DNA of 64,000 nucleotides from DASQUK01 sp963756425 (GTDB lineage: Bacteria; Actinomycetota; Acidimicrobiia; Acidimicrobiales; VFJN01), in the NCBI GenBank assembly GCA_963756425.1, contig CAVWNW010000007.1, positions 248,001 to 312,000 of the forward strand, written 5' to 3'. The position numbers were made by a program, and so were the translations under genes. Positions 7,931 to 15,427 of this stretch are shown here, in pieces. The first letter of the stretch is position 1, and each line of letters begins with the position of its first letter. Under the pieces are notes generated by a model. That model worked only from the letters and a program-made list of their open reading frames with translations, was not told the origin of the DNA and made no database searches.

Positions 7931-9100
7931 ATGGGCAGGCAGGCAGTGCATCACGTATCGGCTGAACAGGTCGTTGCCTTCCGCGTCGCCGCTCACAACC
8001 TGAACGAGCGCCTGCCCAAGGACGGCGTCATCGATGCGGCCGGCGTCTGCGGCGTGCAGGACACCCCGCCCGGCAACGCCGGGGTGGCGCTCGCCGCCCG
8101 GGTCGCCGGGTTCACGCCCATGGCGCTGGAGGATGCCCTCCTCGACGACCGGTCGCTGCTGCGCTTCCTGGGTCCTCGAGGCGCCGCATACATCGTGCCC
8201 CGGGCCGACGCCACGGTGTTCGGGCCGGGGGCGCTGGCGGCGGACGAGGCATCGCTGCGCGAGCAGCTGTCGGGATCGTGGCCGCCGATCGACGCCGCCG
8301 GCTGGACCGCCCGGGAGGCGCTGTCCATGGTGCTCGGCGTGCTGGCGGCCGTGGTCGCCGACGGGGAGTCTCGGACCAAGGGCCAGCTGAGCGAGGCGCT
8401 CCATGGCCGGTTGCCGGCCGAGCTGGAACCGTGGTGCGAGGTGTGCGACGTGCACCACGTCCCTGACCAGTTGCTGCGGCTTGCCGGCACCGCCGGGGTC
8501 TACTGCTACGGCTGGCCCCAGGGCGCTCGCCAGACGCTCATGGGCACCGACATCTGGCTGGGTGGGCCACTAGGCGGAGACGTCGCCATCGCCCGGATCG
8601 AGTTGGCGCGCCGCTTCGTGCACGCGTACGGGCCGGTCACGCCCGTCCACTTCGCCGGGTGGACCGGCATCGGCGTGGCCGAGGCCCGCCAGCGGTTCGT
8701 GGATCTGGGCTCCGACCTCGTCGAGGCCAAGCTCGATGGGTCCGTCGCCTGGCTGTTGGCCGACGATGCGGACATGCTGGACGATCCCCCGACGGCGTCG
8801 GGTGCCCGCCTGCTGCCGGCCGGCGATCCGTTCCTCGCGCAGCGCGACAGGGCCACCCTGCTCCCTGACAAGACGGCCCAGCGCGCCGTCTGGCGGCCGG
8901 TCGGGGCCCCGGGTCTCGTCCTGGTCACCGGTCATCCGGTGGGAACCTGGCGCGCCCGCGGCGCGGGGAGTCAGCTCGAGGTGACGGTCGAGCCGTTCAC
9001 CAAGCTCAGCGATCGCCAGCGCACGGCCATCGAGGCCGAGGCGGAGCTCGTCGCACCGTTCCACGGGCGCGAGGAGGCCACCGTCACGTTCGCCGATTAG
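7931..9100 (+). CDS. Winged-helix DNA-binding protein (HTH_42 / AlkZ-like)
   Basis: A 389-residue protein of the HTH_42 (PF06224) family, whose characterised members AlkZ/YcaQ are DNA glycosylases for crosslinked or bulky lesions. Visible hallmarks are the N-terminal AHNLNERLP region, IQDTPPG-like VQDTPPGNAGVAL, the SRTKGQLSEAL winged helix and the C-terminal PDKTAQRAVWRPVGAPGLVLVTG. The catalytic QxQ motif of the AlkZ branch is not evident, so activity is uncertain. The ATG is preceded by TAGCCT at 7917-7922 with an 8-nt gap, indicating a leaderless transcript. Confidence 0.8.
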   Translation: MGRQAVHHVSAEQVVAFRVAAHNLNERLPKDGVIDAAGVCGVQDTPPGNAGVALAARVAGFTPMALEDALLDDRSLLRFLGPRGAAYIVPRADATVFGPGALAADEASLREQLSGSWPPIDAAGWTAREALSMVLGVLAAVVADGESRTKGQLSEALHGRLPAELEPWCEVCDVHHVPDQLLRLAGTAGVYCYGWPQGARQTLMGTDIWLGGPLGGDVAIARIELARRFVHAYGPVTPVHFAGWTGIGVAEARQRFVDLGSDLVEAKLDGSVAWLLADDADMLDDPPTASGARLLPAGDPFLAQRDRATLLPDKTAQRAVWRPVGAPGLVLVTGHPVGTWRARGAGSQLEVTVEPFTKLSDRQRTAIEAEAELVAPFHGREEATVTFAD

Positions 9101-9184
9101 GCATGCGAGCACCGCGGCGGGGCCGGACCGGCCTCTCGCCCGAACGGGCCGCCGATGGGGTGCCCGCTATGGTTGTCCTCTTCC

Positions 9185-9259
9185 GGCGGCGTGGCCGAGT
9201 GGTTTAGGCAAGGGCCTGCAAAGCCCTGTACAGGGGTTCGATTCCCCTCGCCGCCTCCA
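9185..9259 (+). tRNA. tRNA-Cys (GCA)
   Basis: Acceptor arms GGCGGCG (9185-9191) and CGCCGCC (9249-9255) pair perfectly; the anticodon stem AGGGC/GCCCT encloses the loop CTGCAAA with anticodon GCA; the T loop is GTTCGAT. Discriminator T is followed by an encoded CCA (9257-9259). A TATGGT -10 element lies at 9168-9173. Confidence 0.97.
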
Positions 9260-9354
9260 ACAACTGCGCTGGGATGCCGGCGATGGTTCGGGCTTCCCTT
9301 GCCCCAGCGGTGTCGCAGGGCCCTGGCGCGGTTGGCCCTCCCGCCGGACGGGAA

Positions 9355-9369
9355 GTTACCTGGGGTAAC
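9355..9369. promoter_or_regulatory. GTTACC-tgg-GGTAAC inverted repeat upstream of ferredoxin
   Basis: A perfect 6-bp inverted repeat with a 3-bp centre lies 26 bp before the ferredoxin start at 9396. The symmetry and position suit an operator for a dimeric regulator, but the regulator is unknown. Confidence 0.35.
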
Positions 9370-9395
9370 CGCTTGCGGAGCTCATGGAGCCGACC

Positions 9396-9791
9396 ATGTC
9401 AGGGATCGCGATCATCACCGAGGCGTGCATCGACGTGAAGGACCGCGCGTGCGTCGACGTTTGCCCCGTGCAGTGCATATACGAGCTGGACATGTCGAAG
9501 GGGATGCTGTTCTCGGAGGACGAGGCTGGCAGCGGCACCGTCGAGAACACCCACATGCCGAACCAGGACGCGGTGGCGATCTTCGGAGACAGCCTGCTGT
9601 ATGTGAACGCCGACGAGTGCACGTCCTGTACCGCCTGCTACCAGGACGACGTGTGCCCGGTGGGGGCGATCTACTCGGAAGAGGACGTGCCAGACGGCTC
9701 GCCGAACACCTCGTACAACTCGGCCGATCCCAACAAGGGGCACGATCACAGCTTTTTCATCCAGCTGACCCGCGACGTGTTCGCCGACTAG
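9396..9791 (+). CDS. Seven-iron / two-cluster ferredoxin-like protein
   Basis: A 131-residue acidic ferredoxin. The N-terminal segment CIDVKDRACVDVCPVQCIYE provides one cluster's cysteines and, after an insertion of about 50 residues, CTSCTACYQDDVCP provides the second. This spacing is seen in bacterial-type ferredoxins with a long inter-cluster loop. It probably serves as a soluble electron carrier for oxidoreductases such as the P450s. ATG 9396 has GGAG 7 nt upstream; ATG 9384 is a weaker alternative. The gene follows tRNA-Cys and precedes a cold-shock gene. Confidence 0.85.
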   Translation: MSGIAIITEACIDVKDRACVDVCPVQCIYELDMSKGMLFSEDEAGSGTVENTHMPNQDAVAIFGDSLLYVNADECTSCTACYQDDVCPVGAIYSEEDVPDGSPNTSYNSADPNKGHDHSFFIQLTRDVFAD

Positions 9792-9915
9792 CGGAGACCC
9801 TTCGGTTGAGTTGAAGGTGATTGCGAGCTCAACGGCACTCAATTGCACGATCGACGGGTAGCCTCGGGATCCGGTCGTCACAAGGACGGCCTGCAAACGT
9901 GAGAAGAGCAAATCC

Positions 9916-10116
9916 GTGACAACTGGAACTGTGAAGTTCTTCAATTCCGAGAAGGGCTTCGGCTTCATCTCGCGCCAAGGCGGCGACGACGTTTTCGTGC
10001 ACTACTCGAACATCCAGGGGAACGGCTACCGGTCCCTCGACGAGGGGCAGCGCGTCGAATTCGACGTCGCCCCCGGTCGCAAGGGTGAGGAAGCGCAGAA
10101 CGTGCGCGTCATCTGA
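9916..10116 (+). CDS. CspA-family cold-shock protein
   Basis: A 66-residue single cold-shock domain with both RNA-binding motifs: RNP1 KGFGFIS and RNP2 VFVHYSNI. Such proteins melt RNA secondary structure and act as RNA chaperones. The start is GTG. The upstream region (about 9792-9915) holds a TAGCCT -10 candidate at 9859-9864, which would give a leader of roughly 45-50 nt. A strong terminator follows at 10138. A close paralogue is encoded at 51221-51421. Confidence 0.95.
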   Translation: MTTGTVKFFNSEKGFGFISRQGGDDVFVHYSNIQGNGYRSLDEGQRVEFDVAPGRKGEEAQNVRVI

Positions 10117-10137
10117 CGCGCTCCACCACACCACCCT

Positions 10138-10164
10138 GGAGCCGCCGGTCCAACCGGCGGCTCC
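10138..10164 (+). terminator. Stem-loop terminator after the cold-shock gene
   Basis: A perfect 11-bp GC stem (ggagccgccgg / ccggcggctcc) with a 5-nt loop begins 22 bp after the cold-shock stop codon. There is no T-tract, as usual in high-GC actinobacteria. Confidence 0.8.
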
Positions 10165-10330
10165 GTCGCGTCGGGCCATTAGAGGAACGAGCGCCGCACG
10201 GCCGGCGCCAGGAAGTGAACGACCCGAGCCATGACGTCGGTGTCGCCGGACGGCTGTGTGGAAACGCTGCGGCCTCCGTCCGCGGCGGGTTCTGCCTGCG
10301 GTGACGGCGGCCACGTCTACCGTGGCGTCC

Positions 10331-10534
10331 ATGAAGATCTTGGAAATCGCACCCGCGCTGCACGGCGCCAAGATGCAGACCTCGCGGGGCACCTTCCCGG
10401 TCGTCGTCTGGGCTCTTGTGGAGAACGACGATGGCAGCGACGACGTGATCGGTCTCGCGGTTGGCGGCCCGGGCGACCGTGCGCTGCTCCGACCTGACCC
10501 CGACACCTTCGAGTCCTACAGCCAGACAGGTTGA
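10331..10534 (+). CDS. Hypothetical 67-residue protein
   Basis: A short protein starting MKILEIAPALHGAKMQTSRG with no recognised domain. It is supported by a TACCGT -10 hexamer at 10318-10323, 7 nt before the ATG, the same leaderless arrangement as many genes here. It opens the sparse 10.3-12.9 kb stretch. No membrane segment or signal peptide is visible. Confidence 0.5.
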   Translation: MKILEIAPALHGAKMQTSRGTFPVVVWALVENDDGSDDVIGLAVGGPGDRALLRPDPDTFESYSQTG

Positions 10535-10655
10535 GCGCGTCGGTCCAGACGACCGGCTCAGCAACGGTCGCGCCCCAAGTCGACGTTTGGTGCACCTCAC
10601 CCTCGGGGGTGGCGAGGCGCTCAGGCCCGCGAGTGTCGCAGGGCTGAGCGCTTGA

Positions 10656-10997
10656 TCAGCGCCGCCCGTCGGCCCCGGTCAGCCGTCCTTGGTTCCCCGG
10701 ACTGATCCCTTCGCGGTGTTCGTCGCTGCCGACGAGCAGGTCGAGCAGCTCACCGATGGTGCGTTGACGGTTGATCGGGTCCCGCAGCGGCAGGTCGGTA
10801 TGGATCCGGTACTGGTTGCGACGACCATTGCGGTCTTTGACGACGTAGCCGGCGTCCACGAGGTCGCTGACGATGGCGTGGGCTCTGCGCTCGGTGATCC
10901 CCACGGTTGTGGCGATGTCACGGAGGCGCACTCCGGGATCGGCGGCGATGCAGAGCAGAGCCCGGGCGTGGTTCGTGAGGAAACTCCAACTTCCCAT
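10656..10997 (-). CDS. Winged-helix transcriptional regulator (MarR/ArsR-like)
   Basis: A 113-residue regulator consisting of one winged helix: FLTNHARALLCIAADPGVRLRDIATTVGITERRAHAIV with a following wing (GYVVKDRNGRRNQYRIH). It belongs to a small actinobacterial family of single-domain regulators ending in IGELLDLL. ATG 10997 is chosen because a TATAGT -10 hexamer lies 6 nt upstream. The longer frame to 11099 would begin inside the promoter. Two direct repeats overlapping that -10 suggest autoregulation. Ligand and targets are unknown. Confidence 0.8.
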   Translation of the reverse strand: MGSWSFLTNHARALLCIAADPGVRLRDIATTVGITERRAHAIVSDLVDAGYVVKDRNGRRNQYRIHTDLPLRDPINRQRTIGELLDLLVGSDEHREGISPGNQGRLTGADGRR

Positions 10998-11002
10998 GAA
11001 GA

Positions 11003-11017
11003 CACTATAACCACTAT
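11003..11017 (-). promoter_or_regulatory. AT-rich promoter with CACTAT direct repeats
   Basis: TATAGT on the minus strand (11009-11004) lies 6 nt before the regulator's ATG. Two CACTAT direct repeats (11003-11008 and 11012-11017, 9-bp period) overlap it, which is a plausible operator for the regulator itself. The local base composition is markedly AT-rich compared with the surroundings. Confidence 0.5.
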
Positions 11018-11128
11018 TCCAGAAACAGATTGCATGTTTTGGGGGCTCACCGGTGTAGCCTCTGTGGCAGACGCCGGAGCTGGCTGTCGTCGACAGCAAG
11101 TGCCCAGCCGCAGAGGACGGAACACACT

Positions 11129-11383
11129 ATGGAGATCCTGGCTCGCGGTCATCGTCGGCGTTGGCCTTGGGTTCCGCAGTCGGCAGGCGCCACGCGCGCA
11201 CTGGTCGAGTCCCACTCCCAGCGGGCGCCCGGCGATGCTCAACCACCGCCTCGACAATGCGGGCGGTGCCGCTTGATGTTCGAGGGTGATCCCACTCTCT
11301 ACGCGCCAGCTATGCCGGGCTGGTGGGTGTGCCCGCCTTGTCGAGCCGCGCTGTTCGGTCCGAATGCGGCCCGAACGAGTTAA
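11129..11383 (+). CDS. Small zinc-ribbon protein
   Basis: An 84-residue protein whose C-terminal half carries CGRCRLMFEGDPTLY, WWVCPPCRAALFG, that is CxxC...CxxC, a zinc ribbon typical of small uncharacterised actinobacterial proteins. The N-terminal half is basic and rich in Arg/Trp. The ATG follows a GAGGACGG ribosome-binding site. It is divergent from the winged-helix regulator, and the two may be functionally linked, but nothing in the sequence proves it. Confidence 0.6.
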   Translation: MEILARGHRRRWPWVPQSAGATRALVESHSQRAPGDAQPPPRQCGRCRLMFEGDPTLYAPAMPGWWVCPPCRAALFGPNAARTS

Positions 11384-11470
11384 CCCCTCGCCGTCGGATC
11401 GCCTGCGCGTCTCGACGACCGACGCATCGACGCCAGTCCCCGGCTGTTCCCGCGCCGGCTCCGATCCGAG

Positions 11471-11887
11471 ATGACGCCTTCTAGCCGCGGCGCGGGGTTG
11501 GAGGTCGCGCAGCGTGTGTGGCAGCGCAGCCTCGAGCTGGCTGGCCCCGGCTGCCATCTCCACCTATCCGACCAGGCGCTCGCACTCGCACGCACGGCGG
11601 GTCACGGACCAGACACGATGACCCACGCCCTGCGTCTCGGACGCTCCCAAGCGCGCCACCCGTCAAGCGACGACGCGACCCGCCGCGGCGTTCGGCTCCT
11701 GGAGCGAGCTATCGACTACCTGGGGGTCAGAGCGCTGTCGGGCGAGATCACCAGAACCGGGCCGCGCCGCGCCGCGACCCCAAAGGCCCAGGTTGCGCTC
11801 CGAGTCATTCGCGAAGGCCAGCACACACGACAGACAACGACCGAGGAACGGTGCCCACGCCGCCCGAACGACAATCGTCGCCCCTGA
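11471..11887 (+). CDS. Hypothetical protein, low confidence
   Basis: A 138-residue open frame. The first 85 residues look protein-like, with amphipathic helices (VWQRSLELAGPGCHLHLSDQ, RRGVRLLERAIDYLGV). The last 50 residues are low-complexity and may be outside the real gene. No domain was recognised and there is no convincing ribosome-binding site. A different frame crossing the 18-bp repeat downstream cannot be excluded. Confidence 0.35.
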   Translation: MTPSSRGAGLEVAQRVWQRSLELAGPGCHLHLSDQALALARTAGHGPDTMTHALRLGRSQARHPSSDDATRRGVRLLERAIDYLGVRALSGEITRTGPRRAATPKAQVALRVIREGQHTRQTTTEERCPRRPNDNRRP

Positions 11888-11904
11888 CCGAATCGTGGCC
11901 ACCC

Positions 11905-11976
11905 CAGCCGGTTCCACCCCCCGAGCCGGTCCCACCCGCCGAGCCGGTCCCACCCGCCGAGCCGGTCCCACCACCC
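11905..11976. repeat. 18-bp tandem repeat, four copies
   Basis: Units of gagccggtcccacccgcc start at 11905 (diverged), 11923, 11941 and 11959 (one change). In the plus frames it would encode Pro-Val-Pro-Pro-Ala-Glu repeats and on the minus strand Gly-Thr-Gly-Ser-Ala-Gly repeats. No gene clearly owns it, so it is annotated as a repeat in a weakly coding stretch. Confidence 0.85.
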
Positions 11977-12050
11977 GAACCGATGCGCCCGCGCATCCTT
12001 CGATCACACGGTTCGCGGGCGTCGCCCTGGCCGACATGAGGGGGCGAAGC

Positions 12051-12347
12051 ATGCCGAGTTCAACTGATGCTTGGTCGGGTGACGACGATCTGTCCCGGCA
12101 GCGGCGCAAGCGGGAAGCGCGACTCCTCGATCGGGAGGTCCCTGATTTCCCCGGTGTCACCGTGGCAGACGTCGTCGCTGACGTCCTCGCTGCGGGGAAC
12201 GAGGGTCACTCTGCGCTCGACGTACCCAGCTACCTCGCGGGATGCGGCCACACATCGACGACGATCAACACCGTCGTCGATTACCTGCAACGCCAGCGGC
12301 CACCCCTTGATGCGGCCGGTCCGTCGGGGCACGACCGCATGCTGTGA
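12051..12347 (+). CDS. Hypothetical small protein
   Basis: A 98-residue protein with a charged N-terminus (WSGDDDLSRQRRKREARLLDRE) and a helical C-terminal part (VTVADVVADVLAAGNEGHSALDVPSYLAGCGH..INTVVDYLQR) that looks like a compact folded domain. ATG 12051 is preceded by GAGGGGGCG; an ATG at 12036 is an alternative. No family was recognised. The real start and function remain open. Confidence 0.5.
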   Translation: MPSSTDAWSGDDDLSRQRRKREARLLDREVPDFPGVTVADVVADVLAAGNEGHSALDVPSYLAGCGHTSTTINTVVDYLQRQRPPLDAAGPSGHDRML

Positions 12348-12666
12348 CTGACAACGCTGCTCATGACCAGCCCAGTCTCGGGCGTTCCCAGGTTCACCGC
12401 GTGGAGTCGCTGCCTCGGCCCGATGGACCGCCCACGCCGTCGTTGCCGGCGATGCCGGGATTCTCGTGGTGGCCGCGGCCGGCTGGCCTGCGTTTTCATG
12501 CCGGCGCCGGGGCCCGAACCGGCGTCCGGAAGCGCAGGATGCCGGCACATGCGAACGCTGGAACGCGGACGGCGCCGGGGCGGACGAACATCGGCGGCGG
12601 TGACCGAGCGCAAGCGGACCGTTCCGCCGGCTGTGCGCGAGGCACCTTCCCGCCACCGTTAGCGCC
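12348..12666. other. Stretch without a recognisable gene
   Basis: Open frames here on both strands are low-complexity Arg/Pro/Gly-rich shadows. The sequence holds GC-rich self-complementary patches (around 12498-12535) but no gene, RNA or repeat that I can support. It directly precedes a decayed kinase gene, so part of it may be the eroded 5' portion of that gene. Confidence 0.5.
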
Positions 12667-12896
12667 GTGGCCGCCGAGCTGGCGGCCCTGCTCGGCGACC
12701 CACCTCAGGACCGCCAGGTCGTCCACGGGGACCTGACGGGCAACGTCTACGTCGACCGGGATGACGTGCCGGTAGTGCTGGACTGGGCCGGGCGCTGCTC
12801 TTCCGCTTGGTCGCCGAGCAGTTGGCGGCCGAACCTCGGCACGGAGCACAGCTCGGGGCGTACCGTCGGACCTTGTCGGCGCTGGATCGCACCTAG
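12667..12896 (+). pseudogene. Remnant of an aminoglycoside-phosphotransferase-fold kinase gene
   Basis: Frame 1 encodes VVHGDLTGNVYVDRDDVPVV LDW, the catalytic loop (HGDLxxxN) and DxD-like region of APH/choline-kinase proteins. From about 12790 the similarity continues in a different frame, with ALLFRLVAEQLAAEPRHG and GAYRRTLSALDRT up to the stop at 12894-12896, a typical APH C-terminus. The N-lobe is missing, a frameshift separates the two parts and the segment between them is deleted, so this is a dead fragment rather than a simple sequencing error. Confidence 0.75.
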
Positions 12897-12924
12897 TCGC
12901 CGCGGAGGGCGTGCGGCCTCACCG

Positions 12925-13845
12925 TCAGGGGATGAGGACGATCTTGCCGAGGGTATGGCGCCGTTCGAGCTCGCGATAGGCCTCCCGCACCTCGGCCAGC
13001 GGGTAGGTGCGGGCGATCGGCACCTCGAGGCGGCCGGCTTCGATGAGCCCGGCCAGCTCGGCGAGCACCTCCGGGCGGGCGCCGACCATGTTGCCATCGG
13101 TCTTGGCGCCGTACCGGCCGGCGGCGGCCCAGTCGGCGATCGTGTCGATGCGTTCTGGGACGACGCCGAGGGACACCGCGAGGTCGACGTAGCCGCTGCC
13201 GAACGTGTCGATGAAGGCGTCCACTCGCCCACCACTGGCATCACGGATGCGCTGCTCGACGCCGTCGCTGTAGTCCACCGGCACGATGCCGCGGTCGCGT
13301 AGCCAGTCGTGGTGGGGCGGGCTGGCGAGCCCCAGCACCGTCGCGCCGGCAAGGCGGGCCAGTTGTACGGCGATGGTCCCGACCCCACCGGCCGCCCCGG
13401 ACACGACGAGGGTGTCTTCCGGGCCGGGCGCCACAGCCCCGTTCGCTGCGTAGGCGGTCGCGCCCGCGACGAAGAGTGCGCCGGCCACCTCCCACGGCAC
13501 GCCGGGTGGGCGGGGGACGAGGTGGTCGGCGTCGACAGCCACGAGCTCGGCCTGGCTGGCCCGATCGTGCGTGAAGCCGATCACCTCGTCGCCGACCGCC
13601 ACGCCGGTTACACGGGCTCCCACCTCGTCGACGACCCCTGCAAGATCGCTTCCCTGCCCCGACGGGAAGGTCGCCGGCCAGCGCTCGTGCATCAGTCCCT
13701 TGCGGATGGCGGCCTCGCCGGGGTTGATCCCGGCGGCCCAGACCCGCACGACCGCCTGTCCCGGGCCGGGGACCGGACGGGGAACGTCGACCACCTCCAG
13801 CACATCGACATCGCCATAGCGGTCGAACCTGACGGCCTTGGGCAT
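12925..13845 (-). CDS. NADPH:quinone reductase-like MDR oxidoreductase
   Basis: A 306-residue zinc-independent medium-chain dehydrogenase/reductase. Visible are the N-terminal GroES-like domain (DVPRPVPGPGQAVVRVWAAG INPGEA), the Rossmann motif SGAAGGVGTIAVQLA and the C-terminal YPLAEVREAYRELERRHTLG KIVLIP. No zinc-binding Cys/His set is present, which fits quinone or enone reductases. ATG 13845 has AAAGGAGG 7 nt upstream, so the longer open frame to 13899 is rejected. The substrate is unknown. Confidence 0.9.
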   Translation of the reverse strand: MPKAVRFDRYGDVDVLEVVDVPRPVPGPGQAVVRVWAAGINPGEAAIRKGLMHERWPATFPSGQGSDLAGVVDEVGARVTGVAVGDEVIGFTHDRASQAELVAVDADHLVPRPPGVPWEVAGALFVAGATAYAANGAVAPGPEDTLVVSGAAGGVGTIAVQLARLAGATVLGLASPPHHDWLRDRGIVPVDYSDGVEQRIRDASGGRVDAFIDTFGSGYVDLAVSLGVVPERIDTIADWAAAGRYGAKTDGNMVGARPEVLAELAGLIEAGRLEVPIARTYPLAEVREAYRELERRHTLGKIVLIP

Positions 13846-13964
13846 GACGCGCCTCCTTTGAGCGGGACGTCCGACGAGATCTTGCCTCGGCCTGTCCACC
13901 GATCCGGTACGCCGGGCGTCTGTACGGGCGTCCCTGGCGGACGGGGACGGAGGAGGATTTGGCG

Positions 13965-14537
13965 ATGCGGAAGTTCTTGGTCCTGGCGATGGCGGCGCTT
14001 GCCCTGCTCACCGGCATCGCCCTTCCCGTGGCGGCGCGCGGCTCGGCCGCTCCCTTCTGCGGCATTCGGTGGGGATCACTGCCCAAGCAGGACTCCCACT
14101 ACACGACGGCAAACATCACGAACCTGCGGGCGGGGCGACATGCATGCTTCGACCGCCTCGTGATCGATCTCGGGCCGCGTGAGCCAGGCTGGCCCGGCCC
14201 GGACGCGAACGGCTACCAGGTGCGCTATGTGGGCCAGTTCACGAGCGACCCCTCGGACCGGCCGATCGCGCTCGCCGGCGGTGCCGACCTGTCGATCGTC
14301 GTGCATGCGCGGGCGACCGACGGCAACGGCAGGGCGACGTACCGGCCGGCCAACCGGACACAAGCGGTCAACGTGGCCGGCTTCTCGACGTTCCGGCAGG
14401 TCGTCTTCGACGGCACCTTCGAGGGGCAGACCCAGATCGGGCTCGGGGTACGCGCCCGCCTGCCGTTCCGGGTGTTCAGCCTGGCCGGCCCTGGTGCGGG
14501 CTCCCGCCTGGTGATCGACGTCGCCCACCGCTGGTAG
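13965..14537 (+). CDS. Secreted AMIN-like domain protein
   Basis: A 190-residue exported protein. MRKFLVLAMAALALLTGIAL is a clear signal peptide with likely cleavage after VAARG. The mature part is a single beta-rich domain with HACFDRLVIDLGP, GYQVRYVG and FDGTFEGQTQIGLGVR, matching the actinobacterial AMIN-like family, which probably binds envelope polymers. GGAGGA lies 8 nt before ATG 13965; the TTG at 13959 is not needed. Two cysteines (FCGIRWG, HACFDR) may form a disulfide. Confidence 0.75.
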   Translation: MRKFLVLAMAALALLTGIALPVAARGSAAPFCGIRWGSLPKQDSHYTTANITNLRAGRHACFDRLVIDLGPREPGWPGPDANGYQVRYVGQFTSDPSDRPIALAGGADLSIVVHARATDGNGRATYRPANRTQAVNVAGFSTFRQVVFDGTFEGQTQIGLGVRARLPFRVFSLAGPGAGSRLVIDVAHRW

Positions 14538-14661
14538 GCGCGCGGGCCCGCCGCGGCATGGGGTCGGCGGGGACGGCCGCCCCCACGCTGCGCGCACGGA
14601 AGGGCCGCCGAGCCCGGCGGCTAACGACAGGCCGCGAGCGTCCCGTTGAGCCGCGATGGGT

Positions 14662-15390
14662 TCAGGCGCCGGCGATCAGCTCCTCGTAGCCCGCCGCCAG
14701 GTCGTAGAGGGCCGCCTTGCCGTCGCCCCGGAACGACGTGCCATGCATGGTGGCGAGCGTTGTGGGGCTCAGGTCGCCGAGCTGCCGCAGGGTCGCGGCG
14801 GTGTGGGGTGCGAGTGAGCTCTGATGGAACATCTGCTCGGCGGCCAGCGCGGGCTCGACCACGTCGCTGGTGGTGATGGCCGGGCCTGCCCCGACCTGGC
14901 TGAACAGATCGCCGCACAGCAGGGTGCCGGTCGCTTCCTCGTACAGCAGCTGCGCCTCCCAACCGTGGGGCACGTGGGGCGTCGAGACCTGCCTGACCCG
15001 CTTGCCGCCTAGGTCGATCACCTCGCCCTCGTCCAGCGCCCGGGGTGGACGATCGCAGAGGTCGTTGAGGGAGATGTCGCACCCGAGGGCGCCGTGGGCA
15101 ACCTGGCTGTCAGGCGCGGCCGTGAGCCACATGTTCATCGAGCCGCATTCGTCCGCCTCGACGTGGCCGAACGTGATCCAACGCAGGCCCTCGACCGGCA
15201 CGACCGTGGCGACCGCCTCGGCCACGAGGGGGAACATCCCCCGCGGGCCGGTGTGGAAGAGCAACGGCTCATCGGCCTTGACCAGGAACTGGTTGAAGGT
15301 GAAGCCCTCCGGGCTCACCTCGGGGACATATGTCGCGATCCGATAGATGTCGTCGGCGATCTCATCAACCGTGGGTTGCATGGGTTCCAT
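14662..15390 (-). CDS. Metallo-beta-lactamase fold protein, flavodiiron-like
   Basis: A 242-residue MBL-fold protein of the oxygen-binding (ODP/flavodiiron) type. The motif GHVEADECGSMN replaces the usual HxHxDH and supplies the His/Glu/Asp ligands of a diiron site; later ligands are in STPHVPHGWEAQLLYEE, LLCGDLFSQ and TMHGTSFRG. No flavodoxin domain is attached, so it would need a separate electron donor if it reduces O2 or NO. Two in-frame ATGs (15390, 15381) are possible starts. It is 37 bp downstream of the TPR gene on the same strand. Confidence 0.8.
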   Translation of the reverse strand: MEPMQPTVDEIADDIYRIATYVPEVSPEGFTFNQFLVKADEPLLFHTGPRGMFPLVAEAVATVVPVEGLRWITFGHVEADECGSMNMWLTAAPDSQVAHGALGCDISLNDLCDRPPRALDEGEVIDLGGKRVRQVSTPHVPHGWEAQLLYEEATGTLLCGDLFSQVGAGPAITTSDVVEPALAAEQMFHQSSLAPHTAATLRQLGDLSPTTLATMHGTSFRGDGKAALYDLAAGYEELIAGA

Positions 15391-15427
15391 GCCCAGATGG
15401 CGTTCAACCGGGCCCGATCTCGTTCAG

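Noticed and set aside
11663..12160. Minus-strand open frame across the 18-bp repeat
   Set aside because: Gly/Thr/Ser repeat translation with no domain; plus-strand genes on either side have better ribosome-binding sites and composition.
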